This document shows positions 29,444 through 43,778 of a stretch of DNA of 52,148 bases, piece after piece. The position numbers were made by a program, and so were the translations under genes. The notes beneath the pieces were generated by a model that was not told where the DNA came from, made no database searches, and saw only the letters and a program-made list of their open reading frames with translations. The stretch covers positions 1 through 52,148 of the forward strand of contig NZ_AQOH01000203.1 of the NCBI RefSeq assembly GCF_000364705.1, read 5' to 3'. Position 1 is the stretch's first letter; the number at the start of each line of letters is the position of its first letter. This DNA is from Pseudomonas fuscovaginae SE-1 (lineage in GTDB: Bacteria; Pseudomonadota; Gammaproteobacteria; Pseudomonadales; Pseudomonadaceae).

Positions 29444-31243
29444 GTGAGTGATTTGAGTCATATCCGCAATTTCTCCATCATCGCCCACATTGACCATGGC
29501 AAGTCGACTCTGGCCGATCGCTTCATCCAGATCTGCGGCGGCCTGGCCGAGCGCGAGATGGAAGCGCAGGTGCTGGATTCCATGGACCTCGAGCGCGAGC
29601 GCGGGATCACCATCAAGGCCCACAGCGTTACCCTGTACTACAAGGCCAAAGACGGCATCACCTACCAGTTGAACTTCATCGATACCCCGGGCCATGTCGA
29701 CTTCACCTATGAAGTCAGCCGTTCCCTGGCGGCCTGTGAAGGGGCCTTGCTGGTGGTCGACGCCGGCCAGGGCGTCGAGGCCCAGTCCGTGGCCAACTGC
29801 TACACGGCGATCGAGCAGGGCCTGGAGGTCATGCCGGTCCTTAACAAGATCGACCTGCCGCAGGCCGAGCCGGAGCGGGTGAAGGAAGAGATCGAGAAGA
29901 TCATCGGCATCGACGCCACCGACGCCGTCACCTGCAGCGCCAAGACCGGCCTGGGGGTCGACGAGGTGCTCGAGCGCCTGGTGACCACCATTCCGGCGCC
30001 GGAAGGCAATATCGACGACCCGCTGCAGGCGCTGATCATCGACTCCTGGTTCGACAACTACCTGGGTGTCGTGTCCCTGGTGCGTGTGCGCCACGGTCGC
30101 GTGAAGAAGGGCGACAAGATCCTGGTCAAGTCCACCGGCAAGATCCACCTGGTGGACAGTGTCGGTGTCTTCAACCCGAAACATACCGCCACCGCCGACC
30201 TGAAGGCGGGCGAGGTGGGCTTCATCATCGCCGGCATCAAGGACATTCACGGGGCGCCGGTGGGTGACACCCTGACCCTCAGCTCGACGCCTGACGTCGA
30301 TGTGCTGCCGGGCTTCAAACGCATCCAGCCGCAGGTCTATGCCGGCCTGTTCCCGGTCAGTTCCGATGATTTCGAGGACTTCCGCGAAGCCCTGCAGAAA
30401 CTGACCCTCAACGACTCCTCGCTGCAGTACACCCCGGAAAGTTCGGATGCACTGGGCTTCGGCTTCCGTTGCGGCTTCCTCGGCATGCTCCACATGGAAA
30501 TCATCCAGGAGCGCCTGGAGCGCGAGTACGACCTGGATCTGATCACCACCGCGCCGACGGTAATCTTCGAGCTCAAGCTCAAGAACGGTGAAACCATTTA
30601 CGTCGACAACCCGTCCAAGCTGCCGGACCTGTCCGCCATCGAGGACATGCGTGAACCGATCGTACGGGCCAACATCCTTGTGCCGCAGGAGCACCTGGGG
30701 AACGTCATTACGCTGTGTATCGAGAAACGCGGGATTCAGCACGACATGCTGTTCCTCGGCTCGCAGGTGCAAGTCACCTATGACCTGCCGATGAACGAAG
30801 TGGTCCTGGACTTCTTCGACCGTCTCAAATCCACCAGTCGCGGCTATGCTTCGCTGGACTATCATTTCGATCGCTACCAGTCGGCCAACCTGGTCAAGCT
30901 GGACGTGCTGATCAATGGTGAGAAGGTCGATGCCCTGGCGTTGATCGTGCATCGGGACAATGCGCACTACAAAGGCCGTGCGTTGACCGAGAAGATGAAA
31001 GAACTGATTCCTCGTCAGATGTTCGACGTTGCCATCCAGGCTGCCATCGGCGGCCAGATCGTGGCGCGGACAACCGTCAAGGCGCTCAGAAAGAACGTAC
31101 TGGCCAAATGCTACGGCGGTGACGTGAGCCGTAAGCGCAAGCTGTTGGAAAAGCAGAAGGCCGGTAAGAAACGCATGAAGCAAGTAGGTAACGTGGAAGT
31201 TCCACAGGAAGCCTTCCTTGCGGTGCTCAGGTTGGATAGTTAG
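29444..31243 (+). CDS. lepA: elongation factor 4 (LepA)
   Basis: Ribosome-associated GTPase related to EF-G; it can back-translocate ribosomes and affects initiation and recovery from stress. The length is 599 residues, with a GTG start. G-domain motifs: [27 protein letters not shown] and NKIDLP. The domain order G, II, III, V and the LepA-specific C-terminal domain ([23 protein letters not shown]) is complete. TACAAT at 29384-29389 may be its -10, but I could not find a matching -35. In P. aeruginosa lepA follows mucD; here it follows lptG. lepB starts five bases after it. Confidence 0.97.
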   Translation: MSDLSHIRNFSIIAHIDHGKSTLADRFIQICGGLAEREMEAQVLDSMDLERERGITIKAHSVTLYYKAKDGITYQLNFIDTPGHVDFTYEVSRSLAACEGALLVVDAGQGVEAQSVANCYTAIEQGLEVMPVLNKIDLPQAEPERVKEEIEKIIGIDATDAVTCSAKTGLGVDEVLERLVTTIPAPEGNIDDPLQALIIDSWFDNYLGVVSLVRVRHGRVKKGDKILVKSTGKIHLVDSVGVFNPKHTATADLKAGEVGFIIAGIKDIHGAPVGDTLTLSSTPDVDVLPGFKRIQPQVYAGLFPVSSDDFEDFREALQKLTLNDSSLQYTPESSDALGFGFRCGFLGMLHMEIIQERLEREYDLDLITTAPTVIFELKLKNGETIYVDNPSKLPDLSAIEDMREPIVRANILVPQEHLGNVITLCIEKRGIQHDMLFLGSQVQVTYDLPMNEVVLDFFDRLKSTSRGYASLDYHFDRYQSANLVKLDVLINGEKVDALALIVHRDNAHYKGRALTEKMKELIPRQMFDVAIQAAIGGQIVARTTVKALRKNVLAKCYGGDVSRKRKLLEKQKAGKKRMKQVGNVEVPQEAFLAVLRLDS

Positions 31244-31248
31244 GTCCT

Positions 31249-32103
31249 ATGTCACTAAATTTCCCGCTGTTGCTGGTCATTGCCGTCGCTGTCTGCGGTC
31301 TGTTGGCGTTGCTTGATCTGGTCTTTCTGGCTCCACGTCGGCGCGCGGCGATCGCCCGCTACCAGGGCAGCGCCGCGCAGCCTGACGTGGCCGTGGTCGA
31401 GAAGCTGAACAAGGAGCCTTTGCTGGTCGAATATGGCAAATCCTTCTTCCCGGTGCTGTTCATCGTGCTGGTGCTGCGCTCGTTTCTGGTCGAGCCGTTC
31501 CAGATTCCTTCCGGGTCGATGAAACCGACCCTGGATGTTGGCGACTTCATCCTGGTGAACAAGTTCTCCTACGGGATTCGCCTGCCGGTGATCGACAAGA
31601 AGGTGATTCCGGTCGGTGATCCGCAACGCGGGGATGTCATGGTGTTTCGCTACCCGAGCGATCCGAACGTCAACTACATCAAGCGGGTAGTCGGGCTGCC
31701 GGGCGACACGGTGCGCTACACCAGCGACAAGAGGCTGTTCGTCAACGGTGAGTCGGTGGCCGAGCAACTGGTGGGCAACGAGCCCGGCATGCTGGGCAGC
31801 GCCGAGCTCTATAAAGAGAAGCTGGGTGCCGTCGAACACCTGATCCGCAAGGAAATGGGCCGTTATCGCGCGCCGCCGGATCACGAGTGGAAAGTTCCGG
31901 CCGGCCATTACTTCATGATGGGCGATAACCGCGACAACTCCAACGACAGCCGCTACTGGGATGATCCCAACATTCCCAAGGAACTGCTGGGCATGGTTCC
32001 CGACGAGAATATCGTCGGCAAGGCCTTCGCGGTCTGGATGAGCTGGCCTGATCCCAAGTTCAGCCGCCTGCCGAATTTCTCGCGGGTCGGCCTGATCAAG
32101 TAA
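31249..32103 (+). CDS. lepB: signal peptidase I
   Basis: Membrane serine protease that cleaves signal peptides of secreted proteins in the periplasm. The length is 284 residues. Two N-terminal membrane helices (FPLLLVIAVAVCGLLALLDLVFL and FFPVLFIVLVLRSFLV) with a cytosolic loop between them are followed by the catalytic domain. The Ser-Lys dyad is Ser90 in QIPSGSMKPTL and Lys145 in YIKRVVGLPGD; GDNRDNSNDSRYWD is the conserved box E. It starts five bases after lepA. A nine-base hairpin follows at 32110-32132. Confidence 0.96.
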   Translation: MSLNFPLLLVIAVAVCGLLALLDLVFLAPRRRAAIARYQGSAAQPDVAVVEKLNKEPLLVEYGKSFFPVLFIVLVLRSFLVEPFQIPSGSMKPTLDVGDFILVNKFSYGIRLPVIDKKVIPVGDPQRGDVMVFRYPSDPNVNYIKRVVGLPGDTVRYTSDKRLFVNGESVAEQLVGNEPGMLGSAELYKEKLGAVEHLIRKEMGRYRAPPDHEWKVPAGHYFMMGDNRDNSNDSRYWDDPNIPKELLGMVPDENIVGKAFAVWMSWPDPKFSRLPNFSRVGLIK

Positions 32104-32109
32104 CCCAAG

Positions 32110-32132
32110 CGGCGCTGTTGAATACAGCGCCG
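32110..32132 (+). other. hairpin between lepB and the DUF4845 gene
   Basis: CGGCGCTGT (32110-32118) and ACAGCGCCG (32124-32132) form a perfect nine-base stem with a five-base loop. Only four T in a row follow, a few bases later (AATGCTTTT), so it is a weak terminator at best. It may reduce read-through or serve as a cleavage or stability site ahead of the rnc-era-recO part of the operon. Confidence 0.5.
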
Positions 32133-32157
32133 AATGCTTTTCAGGTACTTGAAGACG

Positions 32158-32547
32158 ATGAGAACGACTATGCGGTCCGCCGCTTCTCAGAAAGGCCTGT
32201 CGTTTTTTGGCTGGTTGCTGGCTCTCGCGCTGGTGGCTTTCGCCAGTAGCACGGCTCTCAAGCTGGTCCCGATTTACCTCGACAACCTGTCGATGAAGAA
32301 AATCATCATGTCGGTGGAAACCGACAAGGCGGCGGGCGTGACCACCGTCAACGACTTTTACACTCATGTTGCCCGTGGCATGCAGGTCAACAGTATTCAG
32401 GATGTGGATTTGAACAAAGCGTTAAACGTAACGGTGGAGGGCAGCCGATTTCTTGCCCATCTGAAATACGAGCAGCGTGTCGCGCTGATCCGGAATATCG
32501 ATCTGGTGGTGAAGTTCGACCAAGAATTCAGCGTGGGTAAACCGTGA
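32158..32547 (+). CDS. DUF4845 domain membrane protein
   Basis: Small protein of about 129 residues with one N-terminal membrane helix ([26 protein letters not shown]) and a short periplasmic part ending [13 protein letters not shown]. The N-terminal part resembles a pilin-like or signal-anchor segment. Function unknown; the family is found between lepB and rnc in pseudomonads. Three in-frame ATG codons (32134, 32158, 32170) are possible. I prefer 32158, because 32134 lies directly against the hairpin stem and has no ribosome-binding site; 32170 is also reasonable. Its stop overlaps the rnc start by four bases. Confidence 0.8.
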   Translation: MRTTMRSAASQKGLSFFGWLLALALVAFASSTALKLVPIYLDNLSMKKIIMSVETDKAAGVTTVNDFYTHVARGMQVNSIQDVDLNKALNVTVEGSRFLAHLKYEQRVALIRNIDLVVKFDQEFSVGKP

Positions 32548-33233
32548 GCCTGTCCCTGAGCCGTCTCGAGCGCAAGCTCGGCCATACCTTCAAGGACCAG
32601 GAACTGATGCTCCTGGCCCTGACACACCGCAGCTTCGCCGGGCGCAACAACGAGCGCCTGGAGTTCCTGGGCGATGCGATCCTCAACTTCGTGGCCGGCG
32701 AGGCGCTGTTCGAGCGCTTTCCCCAGGCCCGTGAAGGCCAGTTGTCGCGTTTGCGCGCACGCCTGGTAAAAGGTGAAACACTGGCCGTACTGGCTCGTGG
32801 TTTCGAGCTGGGCGACTACCTGCGCCTGGGCTCCGGCGAGCTGAAAAGCGGTGGTTTCCGCCGTGAGTCGATCCTGGCCGACGCCCTCGAGGCATTGATC
32901 GGTGCGATCTACCTGGATGCTGGTATCGAAGTGGCACGCGAGCGCGTGTTGGCCTGGCTGGCCTCGGAGTTCGAGAGCCTGACGCTGGTCGACACCAACA
33001 AGGACCCCAAGACCCGCCTGCAGGAATTCCTGCAATCACGGGCTTGCGAGCTGCCGCGCTACGAAGTGGTGGATATCCAGGGCGAGCCGCACTGCCGGAC
33101 CTTCTTCGTCGAGTGCGAAGTCACCCTCTTGAACGAGAAAAGCCGTGGGCAGGGCGTGAGCCGTCGTATTGCCGAACAGGTAGCGGCCGCTTCAGCACTG
33201 ATCGCCCTGGGCGTGGAGAATGGCAATGACTGA
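32544..33233 (+). CDS. rnc: ribonuclease III
   Basis: Double-strand-specific endonuclease that processes rRNA precursors and some mRNAs. The length is 229 residues, GTG start at 32544. The RNase III signature [12 protein letters not shown] is at 36-47 with the acidic residues Glu40 and Asp44; the second catalytic pair is in [15 protein letters not shown]. The double-stranded RNA-binding domain covers about 155-225 ([22 protein letters not shown] onward). Its start overlaps the DUF4845 stop and its end overlaps era by eight bases, so rnc and era are coupled as in other gammaproteobacteria. Confidence 0.97.
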   Translation: MSLSLSRLERKLGHTFKDQELMLLALTHRSFAGRNNERLEFLGDAILNFVAGEALFERFPQAREGQLSRLRARLVKGETLAVLARGFELGDYLRLGSGELKSGGFRRESILADALEALIGAIYLDAGIEVARERVLAWLASEFESLTLVDTNKDPKTRLQEFLQSRACELPRYEVVDIQGEPHCRTFFVECEVTLLNEKSRGQGVSRRIAEQVAAASALIALGVENGND

Positions 33234-34128
33234 TTCAACTGCAACACGCTGCGGCTATGTCGCCATCGTTGGCCGGCCGAACGTGGGCAAATCCACGCTG
33301 CTGAACCACATTCTCGGACAGAAGCTGGCGATCACCTCGCGCAAGCCGCAGACCACCCGCCACAACATGCTCGGGATCAAGACCGAAGGCGAGATCCAAG
33401 CGATCTACGTCGACACCCCCGGAATGCACAAGAGTAACGAAAAGGCGCTCAACCGCTACATGAACAAGACCGCCTCGGCGGCGTTGAAAGACGTCGACGT
33501 GGTGATCTTCGTCGTCGATCGTACCCGCTGGACCGATGAGGACCAACTGGTCCTGGAGCGCATCCAGTACGTCGAGGGCCCGGTGATCGTGGCCCTGAAC
33601 AAGACCGACCGGATCGAGGACAAGGCTGAGCTGATGCCGCACCTCAGCTGGTTGCAGGAGCAGTTGCCGAAAGCGCAGATCGTGCCGATCTCCGCGCAGC
33701 AGGGGCATAATCTCGATACCCTGGAAGGCCTGATCGCCCAGCACCTGCCGGAAAACGAACACTTCTTCCCGGAAGACCAGATCACCGACCGTAGCAGTCG
33801 TTTCCTCGCTGCCGAGCTGGTCCGCGAGAAGATCATGCGTCAGCTGGGCGCCGAACTGCCTTACCAGATCACCGTGGAAATCGAGGAGTTCAAGCAGCAG
33901 GGCGCTACCTTGCATATTCATGCACTGATCCTCGTCGAACGTGACGGTCAGAAGAAGATCATCATTGGCGACAAGGGCGAGCGCATCAAGCGCATCGGCA
34001 GCGAGGCGCGCAAGGACATGGAGCTGCTGTTCGATTCGAAGGTCATGCTCAACCTGTGGGTCAAGGTGAAAGGCGGCTGGTCCGATGACGAGCGTGCCCT
34101 GCGCTCGCTGGGCTACGGCGACCTCTAA
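33226..34128 (+). CDS. era: GTPase Era
   Basis: Essential GTPase that binds the 3' end of 16S rRNA and helps 30S maturation. About 300 residues. G-domain: [31 protein letters not shown] and NKTDRIED; the C-terminal KH domain contains [20 protein letters not shown] chose the ATG at 33226 ([16 protein letters not shown]), with GGAG at 33215-33218 seven bases upstream; the in-frame ATG at 33220 is too close to that site. A 209-base gap with a degenerate REP-type repeat separates it from recO. Confidence 0.97.
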   Translation: MTDSTATRCGYVAIVGRPNVGKSTLLNHILGQKLAITSRKPQTTRHNMLGIKTEGEIQAIYVDTPGMHKSNEKALNRYMNKTASAALKDVDVVIFVVDRTRWTDEDQLVLERIQYVEGPVIVALNKTDRIEDKAELMPHLSWLQEQLPKAQIVPISAQQGHNLDTLEGLIAQHLPENEHFFPEDQITDRSSRFLAAELVREKIMRQLGAELPYQITVEIEEFKQQGATLHIHALILVERDGQKKIIIGDKGERIKRIGSEARKDMELLFDSKVMLNLWVKVKGGWSDDERALRSLGYGDL

Positions 34129-34146
34129 AGGCGCGCGCCCCCTCCT

Positions 34147-34284
34147 GTGTTGGGGGCGGGCTTGCCGGAATGCCGCAGCGCCGCTCTGGGGCGCAAAGCG
34201 GCCCCGAAGCCTGGGTAAGCGGTGTTTCGGCACAGCCTGAAACAGGGTTTGCGGCTCGCAGCCGAGCGCCTCGCTCACCACAAT
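34147..34284. repeat. degenerate REP-type repeat between era and recO
   Basis: The sequence from GCGGGCTTGCCGGAATGCCG (34156 onward) through GGGCGCAAAGCGGCC is clearly related to the interior of the repeat at 24155-24304. The right end CGCCTCGCTCACCACAA resembles a mutated REP end. The two ends are no longer perfect inverted copies. No gene is seen in this gap; the ATG at 34283 and other short frames are not supported. Confidence 0.65.
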
Positions 34285-34337
34285 GAGCTGTATCCACCCT
34301 TATCTGCACGCCCATCTTCCAGAGACATTCACCACCA

Positions 34338-35027
34338 ATGTCCACCCATCCGCCCCCCGGTCAGCCGGCCTACGTCCTGCACTCCCGCGCCTACCGCGAA
34401 AACAGCGCCCTGGTGGATTTCATCACGCCCCAGGGACGGCTGCGTGCGGTGCTGCGCAATGCCCGGGGCAAGGCCGGGACCCTGGCGCGACCGTTCGTGC
34501 CGCTGGAAGTCGAATTCCGTGGCCGTAGTGAACTGAAGAACGTCGGTCGCATGGAGAGCGCCGGGGTCGCCGTCTGGCTGAGCGGCGATGCGCTGTTCAG
34601 CGGCCTCTACCTCAACGAACTGCTGATCCGCTTGCTGCCGGCCGAAGACCCGCACCCGGTGTTGTTCGAACATTACGCCCTGACGTTGCTGGCCCTGGCC
34701 GAAGGTCGCCCGCTGGAGCCGCTGTTGCGTGCATTCGAATGGCGACTGCTGGACGATCTCGGCTACGGCTTTGCCCTGAGCGTGGACATCCACGGCGAGC
34801 CGCTGGCGGCGGACGGCATGTATCGGCTGCAGGTCGACGCCGGCCTGGAGCGGGTCTATCTGCTGCAGCCGGGGTTGTTCCAGGGCCGTGAGCTGTTGGC
34901 GATGGCCGAGGCCGACTGGAGTGCGGTCGGTGCGCTTTCCGCGGCCAAGCGCCTGATGCGCCAGGCGCTCGCGGTGCATCTGGGCGGCAAGCCGCTGGTC
35001 AGTCGCGAGTTGTTCCGCAAACCCTGA
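34338..35027 (+). CDS. recO: DNA repair protein RecO
   Basis: Recombination mediator that with RecR helps load RecA onto SSB-coated DNA in RecF-type repair. The length is 229 residues. The N-terminal OB-fold is [21 protein letters not shown] through [13 protein letters not shown], followed by the helical C-terminal domain ([24 protein letters not shown]). It starts at the ATG at 34338. Next gene pdxJ begins 103 bases later on the same strand. Confidence 0.94.
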   Translation: MSTHPPPGQPAYVLHSRAYRENSALVDFITPQGRLRAVLRNARGKAGTLARPFVPLEVEFRGRSELKNVGRMESAGVAVWLSGDALFSGLYLNELLIRLLPAEDPHPVLFEHYALTLLALAEGRPLEPLLRAFEWRLLDDLGYGFALSVDIHGEPLAADGMYRLQVDAGLERVYLLQPGLFQGRELLAMAEADWSAVGALSAAKRLMRQALAVHLGGKPLVSRELFRKP

Positions 35028-35130
35028 GCGGGCGGGGCGGTTCCGTGAATTTGATGGCTGGAACTGAACGTGGAGGCCTGTGTCCCGTGTATGCTGTGGG
35101 ACGAATCTTCCACTCTTCAGGAGCCTTTCC

Positions 35131-35877
35131 GTGAGCACCAGCACCCGTATTCTTCTCGGTGTGAATATCGACCACGTTGCCACCCTGCGTCAGGCCCGGG
35201 GCACCCGTTACCCTGACCCGGTCAAGGCCGCACTGGACGCCGAGGAGGCCGGAGCCGATGGCATCACCGTGCACCTGCGCGAAGACCGCCGGCATATCCA
35301 GGAGCGTGATGTGCTGTTGCTCAAGGACGTGCTGCAGACCCGCATGAACTTCGAAATGGGTGTGACCGAGGAGATGATGGCGTTCGCCGAGCGCATCCGT
35401 CCGGCGCACATCTGCCTGGTGCCGGAAACCCGCCAGGAACTGACCACCGAAGGTGGCCTGGACGTGGTCGGCCAGATCGAACGGATCCAGGCAGCGGTCG
35501 AGCGCCTGAGTCGGATCGGCAGTGAAGTGTCGCTGTTCATCGATGCCGACGAGCGGCAGATCGCGGCGGCCAAGCAGGTTGGCGCGCCGGCGATCGAGTT
35601 GCACACCGGGCGTTATGCCGACGCCGAGACCCCGGCCGAGGTGGCCCAGGAGCTGAAGCGTATCGCCGATGGCGTGGCGTTTGGCGTGGCCCAGGGGCTG
35701 ATCGTCAATGCCGGGCACGGCCTGCATTACCACAATGTCGAGGCGGTCGCGGCGATTCCAGGCATCAACGAGCTGAACATCGGTCATGCGCTGGTGGCCC
35801 ATGCGTTGTTCGTCGGTTTCAAGGGCGCCGTGGCGGAAATGAAGGCCTTGATTCTGGCGGCTGCGGCCAAGGTCTGA
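35131..35877 (+). CDS. pdxJ: pyridoxine 5'-phosphate synthase
   Basis: Final step of the DXP-dependent vitamin B6 route: condenses 1-deoxy-D-xylulose 5-phosphate with 3-amino-2-oxopropyl phosphate to pyridoxine 5'-phosphate. I chose GTG at 35131, preceded by AGGAG, which gives 248 residues beginning [25 protein letters not shown] longer frame from 35080 is open but has no homology-like content. The TIM barrel shows [23 protein letters not shown] and [12 protein letters not shown] cluster of palindromic repeats follows directly. Confidence 0.96.
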   Translation: MSTSTRILLGVNIDHVATLRQARGTRYPDPVKAALDAEEAGADGITVHLREDRRHIQERDVLLLKDVLQTRMNFEMGVTEEMMAFAERIRPAHICLVPETRQELTTEGGLDVVGQIERIQAAVERLSRIGSEVSLFIDADERQIAAAKQVGAPAIELHTGRYADAETPAEVAQELKRIADGVAFGVAQGLIVNAGHGLHYHNVEAVAAIPGINELNIGHALVAHALFVGFKGAVAEMKALILAAAAKV

Positions 35878-35885
35878 ATCAGCTC

Positions 35886-36101
35886 GGACGCGAAGCGTCC
35901 TGTGAGGCGTTCCCACGCGGAGCGTGGGAACGATCTTCGACCTCTTCACTCCCAACCTTGATCGTTCCCGCGCCCGGCAATTGATCGTTCCCGCGCTCGG
36001 CGACTGATCGTGATCGTTCCCACGCTCTGCGTGGGAATGCATCCAGTCGTGATCGTTCCCACGTTCTGCGTGGGAATGCATCCAGTGACGCTTCGCGTCA
36101 C
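35886..36101. repeat. cluster of palindromic repeats between pdxJ and mltF
   Basis: From left to right: GGACGC-GAA-GCGTCC (35886-35900); GTTCCCACGC-GGA-GCGTGGGAAC (35909-35931); two degenerate units starting GATCGTTCCCGCGC (35960 and 35983, 23 bases apart); two near-identical units GATCGTTCCCACG(C/T)TCTGCG with TGGGAATGCATCCAGT (36012 and 36051); and GTGACGC-TTC-GCGTCAC (36085-36101). The left part is an inverted counterpart of the right part. Such GTTCCCACGCTCTGCGTGGGAAC elements are frequent in pseudomonad intergenic DNA. There is no gene here. The mltF stop lies nine bases beyond the cluster. Confidence 0.82.
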
Positions 36102-36109
36102 GCTCGCAT

Positions 36110-37801
<1,692 letters not shown>

Positions 37802-37807
37802 TTAGGC

Positions 37808-37813
37808 TAGAAT
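37808..37813 (+). promoter_or_regulatory. possible -10 box of purL
   Basis: TAGAAT at 37808-37813 lies 43 bases before the purL ATG, a normal position. No good -35 is present at 16-18 bases. The 286-base mltF-purL gap should also hold the mltF promoter on the other strand; I see no gene in it. Confidence 0.35.
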
Positions 37814-37856
37814 GCACGGCCTCAAAGCACACCCCCTTCCCGAGGCTGTCCCGAAG

Positions 37857-41753
<3,897 letters not shown>

Positions 41754-41760
41754 GCCAGCG

Positions 41761-42072
41761 ATGTACAAGCTCGCCTTCTTCGTTCCACCCAGCCATGTGG
41801 AGCAGGTCAAGCGTGCCGTATTCGCCGCCGGTGGCGGTCGAATCGGCACCTATGACCACTGCGCATGGCAGGTGCTGGGCCAGGGTCAGTTTCGTCCGAT
41901 GGACGGCAGCCAGCCGTTCATCGGGCAGACCGGCGTGGTCGAGCGGGTGGACGAGTGGAAGGTCGAGCTGGTCGTCGACGATTCACTGATCGCGTCTGTG
42001 GTGTTGGCGCTCAAGCAGAGCCATCCCTACGAGACGCCGGCTTATGAAGTGTGGCGTCTGGCCGACTTCTGA
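41761..42072 (+). CDS. small Nif3/YqfO-type domain protein
   Basis: A 103-residue protein equal to the inserted CutA-like (YqfO-type) domain found in larger Nif3 proteins, here standing alone. Recognisable pieces are KLAFFVPPSHVEQVKRAVFAAGGGRIG, YDHCAWQVLGQGQF and the end SHPYETPAYEVW. Function unknown. It starts seven bases after purL, so it is probably on the purL message. Its last 62 bases overlap the 3' end of nagE on the other strand. Confidence 0.83.
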   Translation: MYKLAFFVPPSHVEQVKRAVFAAGGGRIGTYDHCAWQVLGQGQFRPMDGSQPFIGQTGVVERVDEWKVELVVDDSLIASVVLALKQSHPYETPAYEVWRLADF

Positions 42073-43753
42073 GCATTGCCCCCAATGCTTCGCCGATCCC
42101 CGCGGCGTGTGCCCCCACCAGCAGATGCCAGGCACCCCCTGCCAATGGGCTGACGCCCTTGCAGCCGAGAGCGCTCAGTTGTGTCTCGGACAATTTCTCC
42201 ACGTCCTCCAGTTGCACCCGCAGCCTCGTCTGGGCGACACAGTCCAGTGCCAGCACATTCTCCCTGCCGCCCAGCGCGTCCAGCCACTGTTGCAGTTGGC
42301 CGGGATTGATTGCGTTCGCATCGATCGCGACGGGGGCGGTGGCTGTCGGGATGTTCGCGGCGGTGTTCGGCAGAGCCAGCCGAATCTCGTCGGCGATGCT
42401 GTCGGCCAGCGGCCCGACCACCACCTGCAGGCTGCCAGCCTGACCGGGGCGGACCACCGCCAGGGCACCCAACTTCTTCAGTTCGTTGTCCAAGGCTTTG
42501 TCGCGGTCCCGTAGTTCCAGGCGCAGACGCGTGGTGCAGGCACCGACCGTCAGCAGGTTGTCGGCGCCACCCAGGGCGTGGATGTAGGCGCTGGCACGTT
42601 GGCTGCCGTCCAGAGTCTGGGTTTCGGTCGGACTGGCGATGATCTCGCGTCCCGGGGTTTTCAGGTCGAAACGTCGGATGCAGAAATCGAACACCGCGTA
42701 GTAGATCACGGCGTAGGCCAGCCCCAAGGGCAACACCAGCCAGCCATTGGTGGACTTGCCCCAGCCCAGGGCCATGTCGATGGCGCCGCCGGAAAAGGTG
42801 AAACCGAGGTGAATGTTCAGCAGGTTGGTGATCGCCATCGACAGCCCGGTCAGCAGGGCGTGCACGACATAGAGCAGCGGTGCGAGAAACATGAAGGCGA
42901 ACTCGATGGGTTCGGTCACGCCAGTGAGAAACGAGGTCAGCGCCATCGACAGCAGGATTCCGCCCATCAGCTTGCGACGCTCGGGACGCGCATTGCGGTA
43001 CATCGCCAGGCAGGCGGCGGGGAGGCCGAAGACCATCACCGGGAACATGCCGGTCATGAATTGCCCCGCCTTGGGATCGCCGGCGAAGTAGCGGGCCAGG
43101 TCACCGGTCACCACCCGGCCGGTATCCGGGTCGGTGAACGTGCCGAAGACGAACCACATCATGTTGTTGAGGATGTGGTGCAGGCCGGTGACGATCAGCA
43201 GGCGGTTGAACACGCCGAAGATGAATGCGCCAATGCTGCCGCTTTCGACCATCAGCAGACCCAGGCTGTTGATCGCGTGCTGGATCGGTGGCCAGATCAG
43301 GCCGAGCACCAGCCCCAGCCCGACCGCGGAAAAACCGGTGACGATCGGCACGAAGCGCCGGCCGCCGAAGAAGGCCAGGTACTCGGGCAGCCTGATGTCC
43401 TTGAAGCGGTTGTACAGCACGCCGCCCAGCAGGCCGCTGATGATCCCCGCGAGCATGCCCATGTTGATCTCGGCATCGATGACCTTCAGCGTGGCCACCA
43501 GCACCAGGTAGCCGATCACCCCCGCCAGCCCGGCGGTACCGTTGTTGTCGCGGGCAAAGCCGACGGCGATGCCGATGGCGAAGATCAGCGCCAGGTGGGT
43601 GAAGATGGCATTGCCGGCATCGTGGATGATCGCAATGTTCAGCAGGTCGGCGTCACCCAGGCGCAGCAGCAGGCCGGCGATCGGCAGGATGGCGATGGGC
43701 AGCATCAGGGCCCGACCGAGGCGTTGCAGGCCTTCGATGAAAAGCTGGTACAT
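42011..43753 (-). CDS. nagE: N-acetylglucosamine-specific PTS permease, EIICB(-B')
   Basis: PTS permease that imports N-acetylglucosamine while phosphorylating it to GlcNAc-6-phosphate. The length is 580 residues. The EIIC membrane domain (about 1-370; RLGRALMLPIAILPIAGLLLRLG, FMFLAPLLYVVHALLTGLS) is followed by an EIIB domain with the phospho-cysteine Cys406 in GACTTRLRLEL. A second EIIB-like domain (about 485-565) follows, in which the matching position is Ala507 (CVAQTRLRV; the nearby Cys505 is two residues too early), so it is probably not catalytic. The EIIA domain is not here but on the adjacent fusion protein. AAGGAG and an AANAANAA-type sequence precede the ATG. Confidence 0.93.
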   Translation of the reverse strand: MYQLFIEGLQRLGRALMLPIAILPIAGLLLRLGDADLLNIAIIHDAGNAIFTHLALIFAIGIAVGFARDNNGTAGLAGVIGYLVLVATLKVIDAEINMGMLAGIISGLLGGVLYNRFKDIRLPEYLAFFGGRRFVPIVTGFSAVGLGLVLGLIWPPIQHAINSLGLLMVESGSIGAFIFGVFNRLLIVTGLHHILNNMMWFVFGTFTDPDTGRVVTGDLARYFAGDPKAGQFMTGMFPVMVFGLPAACLAMYRNARPERRKLMGGILLSMALTSFLTGVTEPIEFAFMFLAPLLYVVHALLTGLSMAITNLLNIHLGFTFSGGAIDMALGWGKSTNGWLVLPLGLAYAVIYYAVFDFCIRRFDLKTPGREIIASPTETQTLDGSQRASAYIHALGGADNLLTVGACTTRLRLELRDRDKALDNELKKLGALAVVRPGQAGSLQVVVGPLADSIADEIRLALPNTAANIPTATAPVAIDANAINPGQLQQWLDALGGRENVLALDCVAQTRLRVQLEDVEKLSETQLSALGCKGVSPLAGGAWHLLVGAHAAGIGEALGAMLRSRPDATLHKPASRRDGSA

Positions 43754-43764
43754 GGTGGCTCTCC

Positions 43765-43778
43765 TTATTGTTGTTATT
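43765..43778 (-). promoter_or_regulatory. Hfq/Crc-type CA motif at the nagE ribosome-binding site
   Basis: On the minus strand AATAACAACAATAA, a run of AAN repeats, lies just before and runs into the Shine-Dalgarno AAGGAG of nagE, 11-25 bases before its ATG. AANAANAA is the known target of Hfq with Crc in pseudomonad catabolite repression. The motif is seen; control by Crc is inferred. Confidence 0.7.

Noticed and set aside
29396..31183. 595-codon minus frame across lepA
   Set aside because: Antisense shadow of lepA, a highly conserved gene.
35909..36101. CRISPR-like array
   Set aside because: Units are palindromic, of uneven spacing and degenerate, with no regular unique spacers and no cas genes; they are REP-type repeats.
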